In this document: one piece after another, positions 35,170 through 42,874 of the stretch
Layout of the letters: every line of letters starts with the position of its first letter
How positions within the stretch are numbered: position 1 is the stretch's first letter
Assembly (NCBI RefSeq): GCF_000418325.1
Contig: NC_021658.1
Location: 1,612,001-1,676,000 of the forward strand
Length of the DNA stretch: 64,000 bases
DNA from: Sorangium cellulosum So0157-2
Lineage (GTDB): Bacteria; Myxococcota_A; Polyangia; Polyangiales; Polyangiaceae
Direction: 5' to 3'
The notes under the pieces: model-generated
What the model was told of the DNA's origin: nothing
What the model saw: the letters and a program-made list of their open reading frames with translations, nothing else
Database searches by the model: none
Translations under genes and position numbers: made by a program

Positions 35170-36504
35170 TCATTGCCTGACGCTGCAGGTGACGGGGACG
35201 GGGTCGAGATCGACGAAGGTCTCGTCGCGGATGGTCCACTTCTGCATGAAGTGGTGCTTGTTCGCCCCGTAGATGTCGAATTCGTACTCCGCGGCCGCCC
35301 CCACGTACCGGAGAGGGACCCCCTCGCGAAGCCTGGTCATCGCCGTCTTCAGATCCCGCCACGAGGCCGGCTCGTTGTCGGGGCTGTTGAGCTCGCGGAT
35401 GATCTTCTGCAGCGCGTTTCCGGAGGAGGGGATCTCCCCGCTCGTCGCCTGCGCGTACACGAGGCCCATCGCGATGAGGACGACGCCGTCGTAATAGAAA
35501 TGCGCGGCGGGGAACGGGACCTCCCCGCTCCACCGGCGGGAGAAGCGCTCGATGAAGGCGGCGGCGTTCCCGGTCGCGCACTCGACCTTCTCCTCCGCTT
35601 CGTCCACGATCTGGCACTCGCTCCGCAGGCTCAGCGAGGGCGAGACCCCGGAGTATCCATCGAGGACGCCCGCGGGGATGTTGGCGAGGAGCGCGTCGGC
35701 GCGCAGCGCGGGGCCGAGGAGCCAGGCGCCCGGGCGCCCGGCGACGGTCCATTCGGTCACGACGGTCGAGGCGGTGGCCGGAAAGGCGGCCAGGAGCGTG
35801 CGGTCGGGGCGCATATCGAAGGCGGCTGCGATCTTGTCCGTGTAGGTATGCTCGCCCGCGGTGAGCGGCACCGACGGGAGCGGCCTGCCCCTGAGCCCCG
35901 CGAAGTTGGTCGTGAACTCGCTGTTGACCTTGGCGTTGTAGTCGTCCCACGCGGCGAGGCTGTTCACGGTGTGGATGCCGTCGCGAATGGCGTCCTTCGC
36001 CAGCGCGCAGCCGATGTCGAACGGGGTAGGGGCGAGCCGCATCCAGCCCCCCTTCCTCTCGCTGCGCGCAACGGGAGGGGCGGCATACCCCGGCAGCATG
36101 TGAAACCGGTCGAGCTCCTTCACGTCCCGCGAGATCTCGTTGGCGAGGTCGTTCTCTTCGGGCCCCACCAGGTAGCGGACCTCATCCTTGTAGAGCAGCG
36201 CGGCCAGCTGGTGGATCCCGCGCTCCGCGCTCGAGTGGCTGTCCCGGCTCCGGAGGTCGAACGGCCGCCCGTCGAGCCCGCCCGCGGCGTTCAGGTGCTC
36301 GATCGCGAGCAGCATCGCTTGCTCGAGGTTGCGGCCGATGGCCGACTCGCTGCCGGTGAAGGGCAGGAGGGCGCCGATGACGACCGCGTTCTCGGGGCGC
36401 TCGGGCTCGCTCGGCGCGCAGGACGCCGAGAGGAGGGACGCGAGCCCCACGAGCAGCCCGGCCTCCAGGCAGCGCAGGCGTCGTCTGCGATGCGTGGATC
36501 CCAT
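35170..36504 (-). CDS. Branched-chain/amide-type substrate-binding lipoprotein (Peripla_BP_6)
   Basis: 444 residues from ATG 36504. The signal has an Arg-rich start and the lipobox LLSASC. The fold matches Leu/Ile/Val-binding family proteins: VVIGALLPFTGSES, then AIEHLNAAGGLDGRPF and, later, FYYDGVVLIAMGL. Pairs of Cys near the middle and end (ECQ, VEC, TCS) are unusual. An upstream ATG near 36555 has GAGAGG before it but would lengthen the signal implausibly. The gene lies between a hybrid kinase and a second binding protein on the same strand, with no transporter genes, suggesting a sensory ligand binder. Confidence 0.8.
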   Translation of the reverse strand: MGSTHRRRRLRCLEAGLLVGLASLLSASCAPSEPERPENAVVIGALLPFTGSESAIGRNLEQAMLLAIEHLNAAGGLDGRPFDLRSRDSHSSAERGIHQLAALLYKDEVRYLVGPEENDLANEISRDVKELDRFHMLPGYAAPPVARSERKGGWMRLAPTPFDIGCALAKDAIRDGIHTVNSLAAWDDYNAKVNSEFTTNFAGLRGRPLPSVPLTAGEHTYTDKIAAAFDMRPDRTLLAAFPATASTVVTEWTVAGRPGAWLLGPALRADALLANIPAGVLDGYSGVSPSLSLRSECQIVDEAEEKVECATGNAAAFIERFSRRWSGEVPFPAAHFYYDGVVLIAMGLVYAQATSGEIPSSGNALQKIIRELNSPDNEPASWRDLKTAMTRLREGVPLRYVGAAAEYEFDIYGANKHHFMQKWTIRDETFVDLDPVPVTCSVRQ

Positions 36505-36719
36505 GCCGGCTCGATGGACGCACCGCGAAGAGGCATGGCTCCCAAGGTACATGCAGGCCTCTCGATGACATCCCAAAGAGGATGTGTCTGTCAAGGACAT
36601 GGAAGCATCGGCGATGAGGGCTGAAGTAGGAGATGATGCGCTGTGGCCCGTATTACTTGCTGTCTCTCGCGCCTCGGGCCGGCCGCTCTCTTACGCGCCC
36701 TCGGGCGCCTCTTACGCGC

Positions 36720-39320
36720 TCACTCCGCCCCGTCCGCCTGGAGGGCTGGCAGCCACATGCGGACCGTCGTGCCTTCGCCGAGCGCGCTCTCGATTCGGAT
36801 GCTGCCCTGGTGCTCCTGGACGAACCGGTGCGTCAGCGACAGGCCGAGCCCGGTCCCTTGCCCGGGCGGCTTCGTCGTGAAGAACGGCTCGAAGATGCGG
36901 CTCAGGTCCTCGGCGCGGATGCCGCAGCCGGTGTCGCGCACGTCGATCTCCACGCCGTGGACCTCCCCGCGCGGGAGCGCGCGCGCCCCGACGACGACGG
37001 CGCCGCCGTGGGGGCTGGCGTCGAGGGCGTTGCCGATCAGGTTGAGCAGGGCCGACTCGAGCTGCGACGTGTTGACGAGCACCGGGGGCAGCGCCGACCC
37101 GGCGCTGTTCGCCTGGAGGTGGACCCGTCGCTCGCGCGCCCGCGGCGCGGAGAGGTCGACCGCGCGGCGGAGCGCCTCGCGCACGTCGCACGCCTGCCGG
37201 CCGACCGGCTTGCCGCGCGCGTACTCGAGCAGCGCGGTCACGAGGTCCGAGCAGCGGTTCGCCTGCCGCTCGATGGTGCCGAGCGCCTTCACGATCGCGG
37301 CCTCGTCGGGCAGGCCGTGCCCCTTGCGGTGCCGCCGGAGCAGGAGCTGCGCGGTCATCACGATGACCGAGACCGGGTTGTTCATCTCGTGCGACAGCCC
37401 CGCGACCAGCGTCCCTATCGCCGCCATCTTGCCCGCCTGGAGGAGCTCCTCCTGCGTCTCCGAGAGCCGCTTGAGCGCGGCCGCGAGCTCGCGGTTCTTC
37501 GCGGCGAGCTCCAGGTAGGCGCGGTGCAGCCGCTCGGCCGCGCGGACCCGCGCCTTGAGCTCCAGCGGGTCGAACGGCTTGCTCAGGTACTCGTCGGCGC
37601 CGACCTCGAGCCCGCCGACGGCCTCGGCGCGGCTCGCCCTGGCCGTGAGCAGGAGGATCGGGATGTCCCGGAGCTCGGCGTCCCCCTTGAGCCGCCGGAC
37701 CAGCTCGAAGCCGTCCATCTCGGGCATCATCACGTCCGACACGATGACGTCGGGCCTCGTCGCCCCGACCACGTCGAGCGCCTCCCGGCCGTTCGTCGCG
37801 AGCAGGACCTGGTGCTCGGCGGCCAGGATGCCCTCCAGGTAAGACGCCATGTCCGGGTTGTCCTCCACGACGAGCACGCGCGACGCAGGCGCCTCTGCGC
37901 GGCCGTCTCCGCCGACCGCCGGCGCGGCCCGAGGCGCGGGCGCCGCGAGGTGATCCGCGACGCGCGGCCTGGACGCCGCGGGGTCGTCCGCGCCGCCGGG
38001 CGGCCCCGACGACCTCGGCGGCTCCGGCGCGCGAGGCGCCCGCGACGCCATCACGCCGTCCGCCGCGCGCGGGAGCCGCACGTAGAAGTGGGAGCCGACC
38101 CCGGGCTCGCTCTCCACGCCGACCGTGCCCCCCATGAGCTCCGCGAGCTCCTTGGCCAGCGACAGCCCGATCCCGGTCCCCTCGTGCTTGCGCGTGGCCG
38201 ACGCGTCGATCTGCTGGAACCGCTGGAAGAGCAGGTGTCTCTGGTCCGGCGGGATGCCCGGACCGGTGTCCTCGATCGAGAGCTCGAAGAGCCCGTCCGC
38301 CGCCCGCAGCCGGACGTCGACCCGGCCGCCCGCCGGGGTGAACTTCAGCGCGTTGCCCAGCAGGTTGAGCGCGATCTTCTCGAACTTGCGCCGATCGAGG
38401 GGGACCGTCCCGAGCGCCGGATCCGCCTGGAGCGACAGCTTCACGCCGCCGCGCTCCGCCGCGGGGCGGGCCTCTTCGACCATGTCCGCGACGAGCTCCG
38501 TCACGTCGGCCGCCTCCCAGTCGACGTGCATCTTGCCGGCCTCGATCTTCTGGTAATCGAGGACGTCGTCGACGAGCCGGCGGAGCCGCCGCCCGCTGCG
38601 CTGGATGCGCTCGAGATCGGCCTGCACCCGCGCCGAGAGCGGCTCGTCCTGGCTCGACAGGAGCGATTGGAGCGGACCGAGGATGAGCGAGAGCGGGGTC
38701 CGGAGCTCGTGGCTCATCACCGTGAGGAACTCCCCCTTGGCGCGGGCGGCGGCGTCGGCGGCCTCCTTGGCCTTCTGGAGCTCGACCTCCATCCGCTTGC
38801 GCTCGGTGATGTCGGCGTAGATCCCGAGGAGCCCGATGATGTCGCCGCGCTCGTCGCGGATGGGCACCTTGCTGGTGAGCAGGACCCGCCGCTCGCCGTC
38901 CGGGCGGAGCAGCGGCTCCTCGATGTCGAGCATCGGCGTGCCGCGCTCGATGACCTCCCGGTCGACGCGCACGAACGACTCCGCGTCTTGCTTCCCCCAC
39001 ACATCGAAGTCGGTCTTGCCGACGAGATTCTCGAGGACCCTCGTGTTCGTGTCGTTGAGGAAGTTCTGATTTCCTCCGAGAAACCGGCCCTGACGATCTT
39101 TCCAGAAGATGGCGTGGGGGACGTTGGCGATGACGTACTTGAGCACCGCCTGCTGCTGCTCGAGACTCGCCTGAGCCTGCTGCTGCGCGGCGATGTCGGC
39201 GGCGCGCACCCGCGCCTCGGCCGGTGGCGCCGCCCTGGACGCCCGTGACTTTTCGGCGCGCGCTCGATTGGCCTGGAGGAGCTTGCTGACCCTGGCAGAG
39301 AGCCGGTAGAGGCGTCGCAT
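36720..39320 (-). CDS. Hybrid histidine kinase with two kinase cores (PAS-HisKA-HATPase-REC-HisKA-HATPase)
   Basis: 866 residues, no membrane segment. PAS (about 55-185), first HisKA with MSHELRTP (His204), first HATPase (DTGPGIPP, GTGIGLSLAKEL), a Pro/Ala linker, receiver with Asp529 (IVSDVMMPEMDG), then a second HisKA with LSHEMNNP (His644) and second HATPase (DTGCGI, GTGLGLSLTHRF). Both cores keep their key residues, so it may run an internal phosphorelay with the receiver between. ATG 39320 is chosen because the upstream extension loses protein character. It heads the co-directional block with the binding lipoproteins. Confidence 0.88.
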   Translation of the reverse strand: MRRLYRLSARVSKLLQANRARAEKSRASRAAPPAEARVRAADIAAQQQAQASLEQQQAVLKYVIANVPHAIFWKDRQGRFLGGNQNFLNDTNTRVLENLVGKTDFDVWGKQDAESFVRVDREVIERGTPMLDIEEPLLRPDGERRVLLTSKVPIRDERGDIIGLLGIYADITERKRMEVELQKAKEAADAAARAKGEFLTVMSHELRTPLSLILGPLQSLLSSQDEPLSARVQADLERIQRSGRRLRRLVDDVLDYQKIEAGKMHVDWEAADVTELVADMVEEARPAAERGGVKLSLQADPALGTVPLDRRKFEKIALNLLGNALKFTPAGGRVDVRLRAADGLFELSIEDTGPGIPPDQRHLLFQRFQQIDASATRKHEGTGIGLSLAKELAELMGGTVGVESEPGVGSHFYVRLPRAADGVMASRAPRAPEPPRSSGPPGGADDPAASRPRVADHLAAPAPRAAPAVGGDGRAEAPASRVLVVEDNPDMASYLEGILAAEHQVLLATNGREALDVVGATRPDVIVSDVMMPEMDGFELVRRLKGDAELRDIPILLLTARASRAEAVGGLEVGADEYLSKPFDPLELKARVRAAERLHRAYLELAAKNRELAAALKRLSETQEELLQAGKMAAIGTLVAGLSHEMNNPVSVIVMTAQLLLRRHRKGHGLPDEAAIVKALGTIERQANRCSDLVTALLEYARGKPVGRQACDVREALRRAVDLSAPRARERRVHLQANSAGSALPPVLVNTSQLESALLNLIGNALDASPHGGAVVVGARALPRGEVHGVEIDVRDTGCGIRAEDLSRIFEPFFTTKPPGQGTGLGLSLTHRFVQEHQGSIRIESALGEGTTVRMWLPALQADGAE

Positions 39321-39654
39321 CGTTGGCTCGTCGCGAGAGCATAAAACGAGCGCGAGCGACCTCAAAGCATCACTGCACCGGAACGCAGCCGCCGAGCACG
39401 GGCGGCCGGCGGCGAGGTCCGGCGAACGAACGAGGCGGTCATTGTGCTGCGCCGTCCGGTGCGCCCTCCGTGGAACCGTTCCGTCGCGGTTGGCGAGCCC
39501 CGGTCTGCGACGCGCCCGGCTGCGTCTGCGTGCGTCCGCGTGGAAAGACACCCGGTCCATGGCGGGCGGCGCCGGCGAGAGCGCGTCTCTTCCACGCGCC
39601 TTGGGACGGCGCAGGTGCACACGGCGGCTTCGCTGTGGTAGAGGGGCTGCGCAC

Positions 39655-40425
39655 ATGTCAGGTCGAGTCGCGCTCGTCACCGGGGCGGCGTCGGGTATCG
39701 GCGCGGCCACCGCACGCAGGATTTCGCAAACCGTGGGTGGCCTGGTCCTCGTCGACCGGAACCGCGCGGCGCTCGACGCGCTCGCGGCGGAGCTCCGTGG
39801 GCCGGAGCTCTTGGTGCGCGACGGCGACGTGGGGACCGAGGCCCCGTGGGCCGAGATCGAGGAGGCCGTCGAGCGTCGGTTCGGGAGGCTCGACCATGTC
39901 GTTGCGAACGCCGGTATCGCCCACGGGGCGCCGCTCGCGGAGACCTCGTTCGAGGACTGGCGGCGCGTGCTCTCGGTGAACCTCGATGGCGCCTTTCTGA
40001 CGCTGCGGACGGGCCTTCGCCTGCTCAGGAAGTCGGGCGAGGGCGGGACGGCCGTCGTCGTCTCCTCGGTCGCGGCCGTCAAGGCCGAGCCGGGCATCGC
40101 CGCGTACGCGGCCTCGAAGGCGGGCGCGGCGCAGCTGGTCCGCGTGGCGGCGAAGGAGGGCGCGCGCGACAAGATCCGCGTGAACGGCGTCCTGCCCGGG
40201 GGCGTCGAGACGCCGATCTGGACGCAGACGCCGTTCTTCCGGGAGCTCGTCGCGACCGCCGGGAGCGAGCGCGCCGCGTTCGATCAGATGGCGGCGATGG
40301 CCACGCCCCTCGGCCGGTATGCGAGCGCGGACGAGATCGCGGGGCTCATCGCGTTCCTGCTCTCCGACGCCTCGGGCACCATGACCGGGGCGCTCCTCGT
40401 CAGCGACGGCGGGTACTCGCTCTAG
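39655..40425 (+). CDS. Short-chain dehydrogenase/reductase (SDR)
   Basis: 256 residues. Classical SDR features: TGAASGIG cofactor loop near the N-terminus, NAGIAHG, catalytic Ser (VVSSVAA), Tyr-x-x-x-Lys (YAASK) and the C-terminal GALLVSDGGYSL. The Asp after the second strand (LVDRN) favours NAD(H). GAGGGG lies 8 bases before ATG 39655. The stop codon overlaps the left arm of a 127-bp palindrome. The substrate is unknown; a fatty-acid role with the pfa genes is not implied, since 770 bases intervene. Confidence 0.88.
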   Translation: MSGRVALVTGAASGIGAATARRISQTVGGLVLVDRNRAALDALAAELRGPELLVRDGDVGTEAPWAEIEEAVERRFGRLDHVVANAGIAHGAPLAETSFEDWRRVLSVNLDGAFLTLRTGLRLLRKSGEGGTAVVVSSVAAVKAEPGIAAYAASKAGAAQLVRVAAKEGARDKIRVNGVLPGGVETPIWTQTPFFRELVATAGSERAAFDQMAAMATPLGRYASADEIAGLIAFLLSDASGTMTGALLVSDGGYSL

Positions 40426-40550
40426 AGCGGCGGTCACCCGCTTCGGATACGGGCCCATCTCGACGTTTTCGGTGCTCAGCGCACTGGAGTTCGCTTCCGC
40501 GCCGAAAACGCCGAGCTGGACCCGTCTCCTGTGCGGGTGACCGCCGCTCT
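40424..40550. repeat. 127-bp near-palindrome overlapping the SDR stop codon
   Basis: Outer arms AGAGCGGCGGTCACCCGC (40424-40441) and its exact complement (40533-40550). Inner segments around GACGTTTTCGG (about 40461-40472) and CCGAAAACGCC (40502-40512) also pair, as do GGGCCCATCTC and GAGCTGGACCC with mismatches. Overall it can form one long hairpin. It may be a mobile palindromic element, or serve as terminator of the SDR gene. Confidence 0.8.
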
Positions 40551-40619
40551 CTAACGCAGGTACCAGAGGCGGGCGAAAACCGCTCTAGGACACGGAACGG
40601 TCTGAAACCTCGAGGAAAT

Positions 40620-40697
40620 GAACCACAGAGGGCACAGAGGGGAGAGAAATGAAAGGGGAGAGAAATAAAATCCTAATTCTTCTGTGCCTCTGTGGTT
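40620..40697. repeat. Inverted repeat, AACCACAGAG type
   Basis: Left arm AACCACAGAGGGCACAGA (40621-40638) pairs with TCTGTGCCTCTGTGGTT (40681-40697) with one gap. The intervening sequence is AT-rich (GAGAGAAATGAAAGGGGAGA). The 10-base period matches the GCGCAAA element at 17537. Confidence 0.75.
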
Positions 40698-40744
40698 CGA
40701 ATTCTTTTACGGGGACGTAGTTGGGCGATAGCAAACCGCCTTCC

Positions 40745-40862
40745 AGAGGGAGAGGGGGTTGAACCGCCTGGACGTGAAGAGCGTGAGGAGCACCAGGGAG
40801 CACGCCTGTTCTCTTCTCCTCGCGTCCTTGGCGCCTTGGCGGTTCAGCCTCTCTCTCTGAGG
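40745..40862. repeat. Inverted repeat, GAACCGCC type
   Basis: The outer portion AGAGGGGGTTGAACCGCC (ending 40768) pairs with GGCGGTTCAGCCTCTCTC (from 40838). The right side has tandem CCTTGGCG units (40826-40842), again with about a 10-base period. Confidence 0.65.
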
Positions 40863-41197
40863 GCGCGCAGCGCTGGCCGGTAAGGGGTTCATGACGAGAC
40901 GCTGACAATGCGCGCCGGCCCGCGCCCGGGACGCCGCGCGGCGCTCGACCCAGAGGCGCGAGGCGCTGAAAAAAAGCAAGCGATTTCGAAGCGTTCGGCT
41001 CAGGGGGCGCCAGGGAAACGGAGGCGCGACGCGTCATGAGGCGCGGGCGCGAACGCGCCGAGGGAAAGCGCTTTCATGGGCCGATCCGGGGGACGGCGCG
41101 ATCGGGGCGTGACGTCGTTCCGTGACCGAACCATTACCGCGGGCCGGAGACCACGGATGTTATAGACCGCGAGCTTGTCATTGGGAGGCAGCTCAGC

Positions 41198-42847
41198 ATG
41201 ATAAAGGAACCGCAGGCCCTCCGCAGCGCCGGCCTCCAGCCGATCGGGATCTGGCGCAGCGGACCGTGGCTCCCAGCGTTCACGTCGACCGATCTGCGGG
41301 AGGCCGTCTCCTGCGTGCGCGAGCCGGTGCACGTGGTGCGCGAGACGCCGGAGGGGCGCGTCGGCGTGTCGCGCGGCGGCGCCGTCATCCGCGAAGATCA
41401 GGTCAACGGGGTCCCCACGTTCCCGCTCCTCGGCACGCTGCCGGCGCTGTATCCGGAGTGGCTCGGGGACCGCTCCTTCCTCGAGGTCCACCGCCTGCGC
41501 TTCCCCTACGTGGCCGGCGCGATGGCGAACGGTATCCACACCACCCGGCTCACCATCGAGATGGCCAGGGCAGGGATGTTGGGGTTCTTCGGCGCCGCCG
41601 GCCTCGGGCTCCACCGGATCGAGCAGGCGGTCGACGAGATCGTCGCCGCGCTCGGCACGGAAGGCCCCACCTGGGGCTGCAACCTCATCCACGCTCCGAA
41701 CCAGCCGCGGCTGGAGAGCGACACGGTGGAGCTCTACCTGAGAAAGGGAGTCCGGCGGGCCGAGGCCGCGGCCTACATGGGCCTGAACCCGATGGTCGTG
41801 CGGTTCGCCTACAGCGGCATCCGGCGCCTGCCCGACGGCCGCATCGATCGGCAGAACCACCTGTTCGCGAAGATCTCGCGCCCGGAGGTCGCCGCGCGCT
41901 TCCTGTCGCCCGCGCCGGCCGAGATCCTCGATACGTGCGTTCGCAACGGGTGGCTCACCCGGGAAGAGGCGGAGCTCGCGCGGTCCCTGCCGGTGGCCGA
42001 GGACATCACGGTGGAGGCCGACTCCGGGGGGCACACCGACAACCAGCCGCTCGTCGCGCTGTTCCCGGTCATCCTCGGCGTCCGCGACGAGCTCGCGGCC
42101 AAGCACGGGTATCAGCGCCCGATCCGCGTCGGCGCCGCCGGCGGCCTCTCCACGCCGTCCACGGTCGCCGCGGCGTTCGCGCTCGGGGCCGCGTACGTGC
42201 TCACGGGCTCGGTCAACCAGGCGTGCGTCGAGTCGGGCCTGTCCGAGGAGGGCAAGAAGATGCTGGCCCAGGCCGACCTGCCGGACGTGACCATGACGCC
42301 GGCCGCCGACATGTTCGAGCTCGGCGTGCAGGTCCAGGTGCTCAAGCGCGGCACCATGTTCGGCGTCCGCGCGCAGCGGCTCTACGACCTGTACGTCGCC
42401 CACGCTTCCATCGAGTCGCTGCCCGCCGACGTGCGCGCGCGCGTCGAGCGGGAGCAGTTCCAGATGTCGTGCGACGAGGTGTGGGCCGGCTGCGAGCGGT
42501 TCTTCGCCGAGCGCGACCCGGCCGAGCTCGAGCGCGCCGCCCGCGATCCGAAGCACAAGATGGCGCTGATCTTCCGGTGGTATCTCGGCATGTCCAGCAA
42601 GTGGGCGATCGCCGGGGACCCGAAGCGCCGCGCCGATTACCAGATCTGGTGTGGCCCGGCCATGGGCGCCTTCAACCGCTGGGTCAAGGGGTCGTTCCTC
42701 GAGGACCCCGCGAACCGCACCGTGGTCCAGGTCGCGCGCAACCTGCTCGAGGGCGCGGCCGTCGTCACGCGCGCGCAGCAGCTGCGGACATACGGCGTCC
42801 CCGTGCCGAGCGCCGCCTTCCACGTCACCCCTCGCCCGCTCGCCTGA
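41198..42847 (+). CDS. pfa1: PUFA synthase enoyl reductase subunit
   Basis: 549 residues, full length for PfaD/Pfa1. It is an FMN-dependent TIM-barrel enoyl reductase: GIHTTRLTIEMARAGMLGFFGAAGL, WGCNLIHAPNQPRLE, VEADSGGHTDNQPL, VGAAGGLSTPS and GAAYVLTGSVNQA are all characteristic. It reduces the trans double bond of the growing acyl-ACP chain on Pfa2/Pfa3, in the cytoplasm. GGGAGG lies about 9 bases before ATG 41198. Pfa2 starts 28 bases after its stop. The gene order enoyl reductase first is the myxobacterial arrangement, unlike marine pfaABCD. Confidence 0.95.
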   Translation: MIKEPQALRSAGLQPIGIWRSGPWLPAFTSTDLREAVSCVREPVHVVRETPEGRVGVSRGGAVIREDQVNGVPTFPLLGTLPALYPEWLGDRSFLEVHRLRFPYVAGAMANGIHTTRLTIEMARAGMLGFFGAAGLGLHRIEQAVDEIVAALGTEGPTWGCNLIHAPNQPRLESDTVELYLRKGVRRAEAAAYMGLNPMVVRFAYSGIRRLPDGRIDRQNHLFAKISRPEVAARFLSPAPAEILDTCVRNGWLTREEAELARSLPVAEDITVEADSGGHTDNQPLVALFPVILGVRDELAAKHGYQRPIRVGAAGGLSTPSTVAAAFALGAAYVLTGSVNQACVESGLSEEGKKMLAQADLPDVTMTPAADMFELGVQVQVLKRGTMFGVRAQRLYDLYVAHASIESLPADVRARVEREQFQMSCDEVWAGCERFFAERDPAELERAARDPKHKMALIFRWYLGMSSKWAIAGDPKRRADYQIWCGPAMGAFNRWVKGSFLEDPANRTVVQVARNLLEGAAVVTRAQQLRTYGVPVPSAAFHVTPRPLA

Positions 42848-42874
42848 GCGCCCGAACCCCTGCTGAGGTCCGTC

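Larger units (their letters stand above)
40426..41197. other. Intergenic region upstream of the PUFA synthase genes
   Basis: 772 bases without a gene. It contains the 127-bp palindrome and two families of inverted repeats (40620-40697 and 40745-40862), listed separately. The 41100-41190 segment is free of repeats and is the probable pfa promoter region; a weak TTATAG box lies near 41160. Confidence 0.6.

Noticed and set aside
39321..40172. Longer start for the double-core hybrid kinase
   Set aside because: The upstream frame is antisense to the SDR gene and has no kinase or signal features; ATG 39320 fits the helix that begins the protein.
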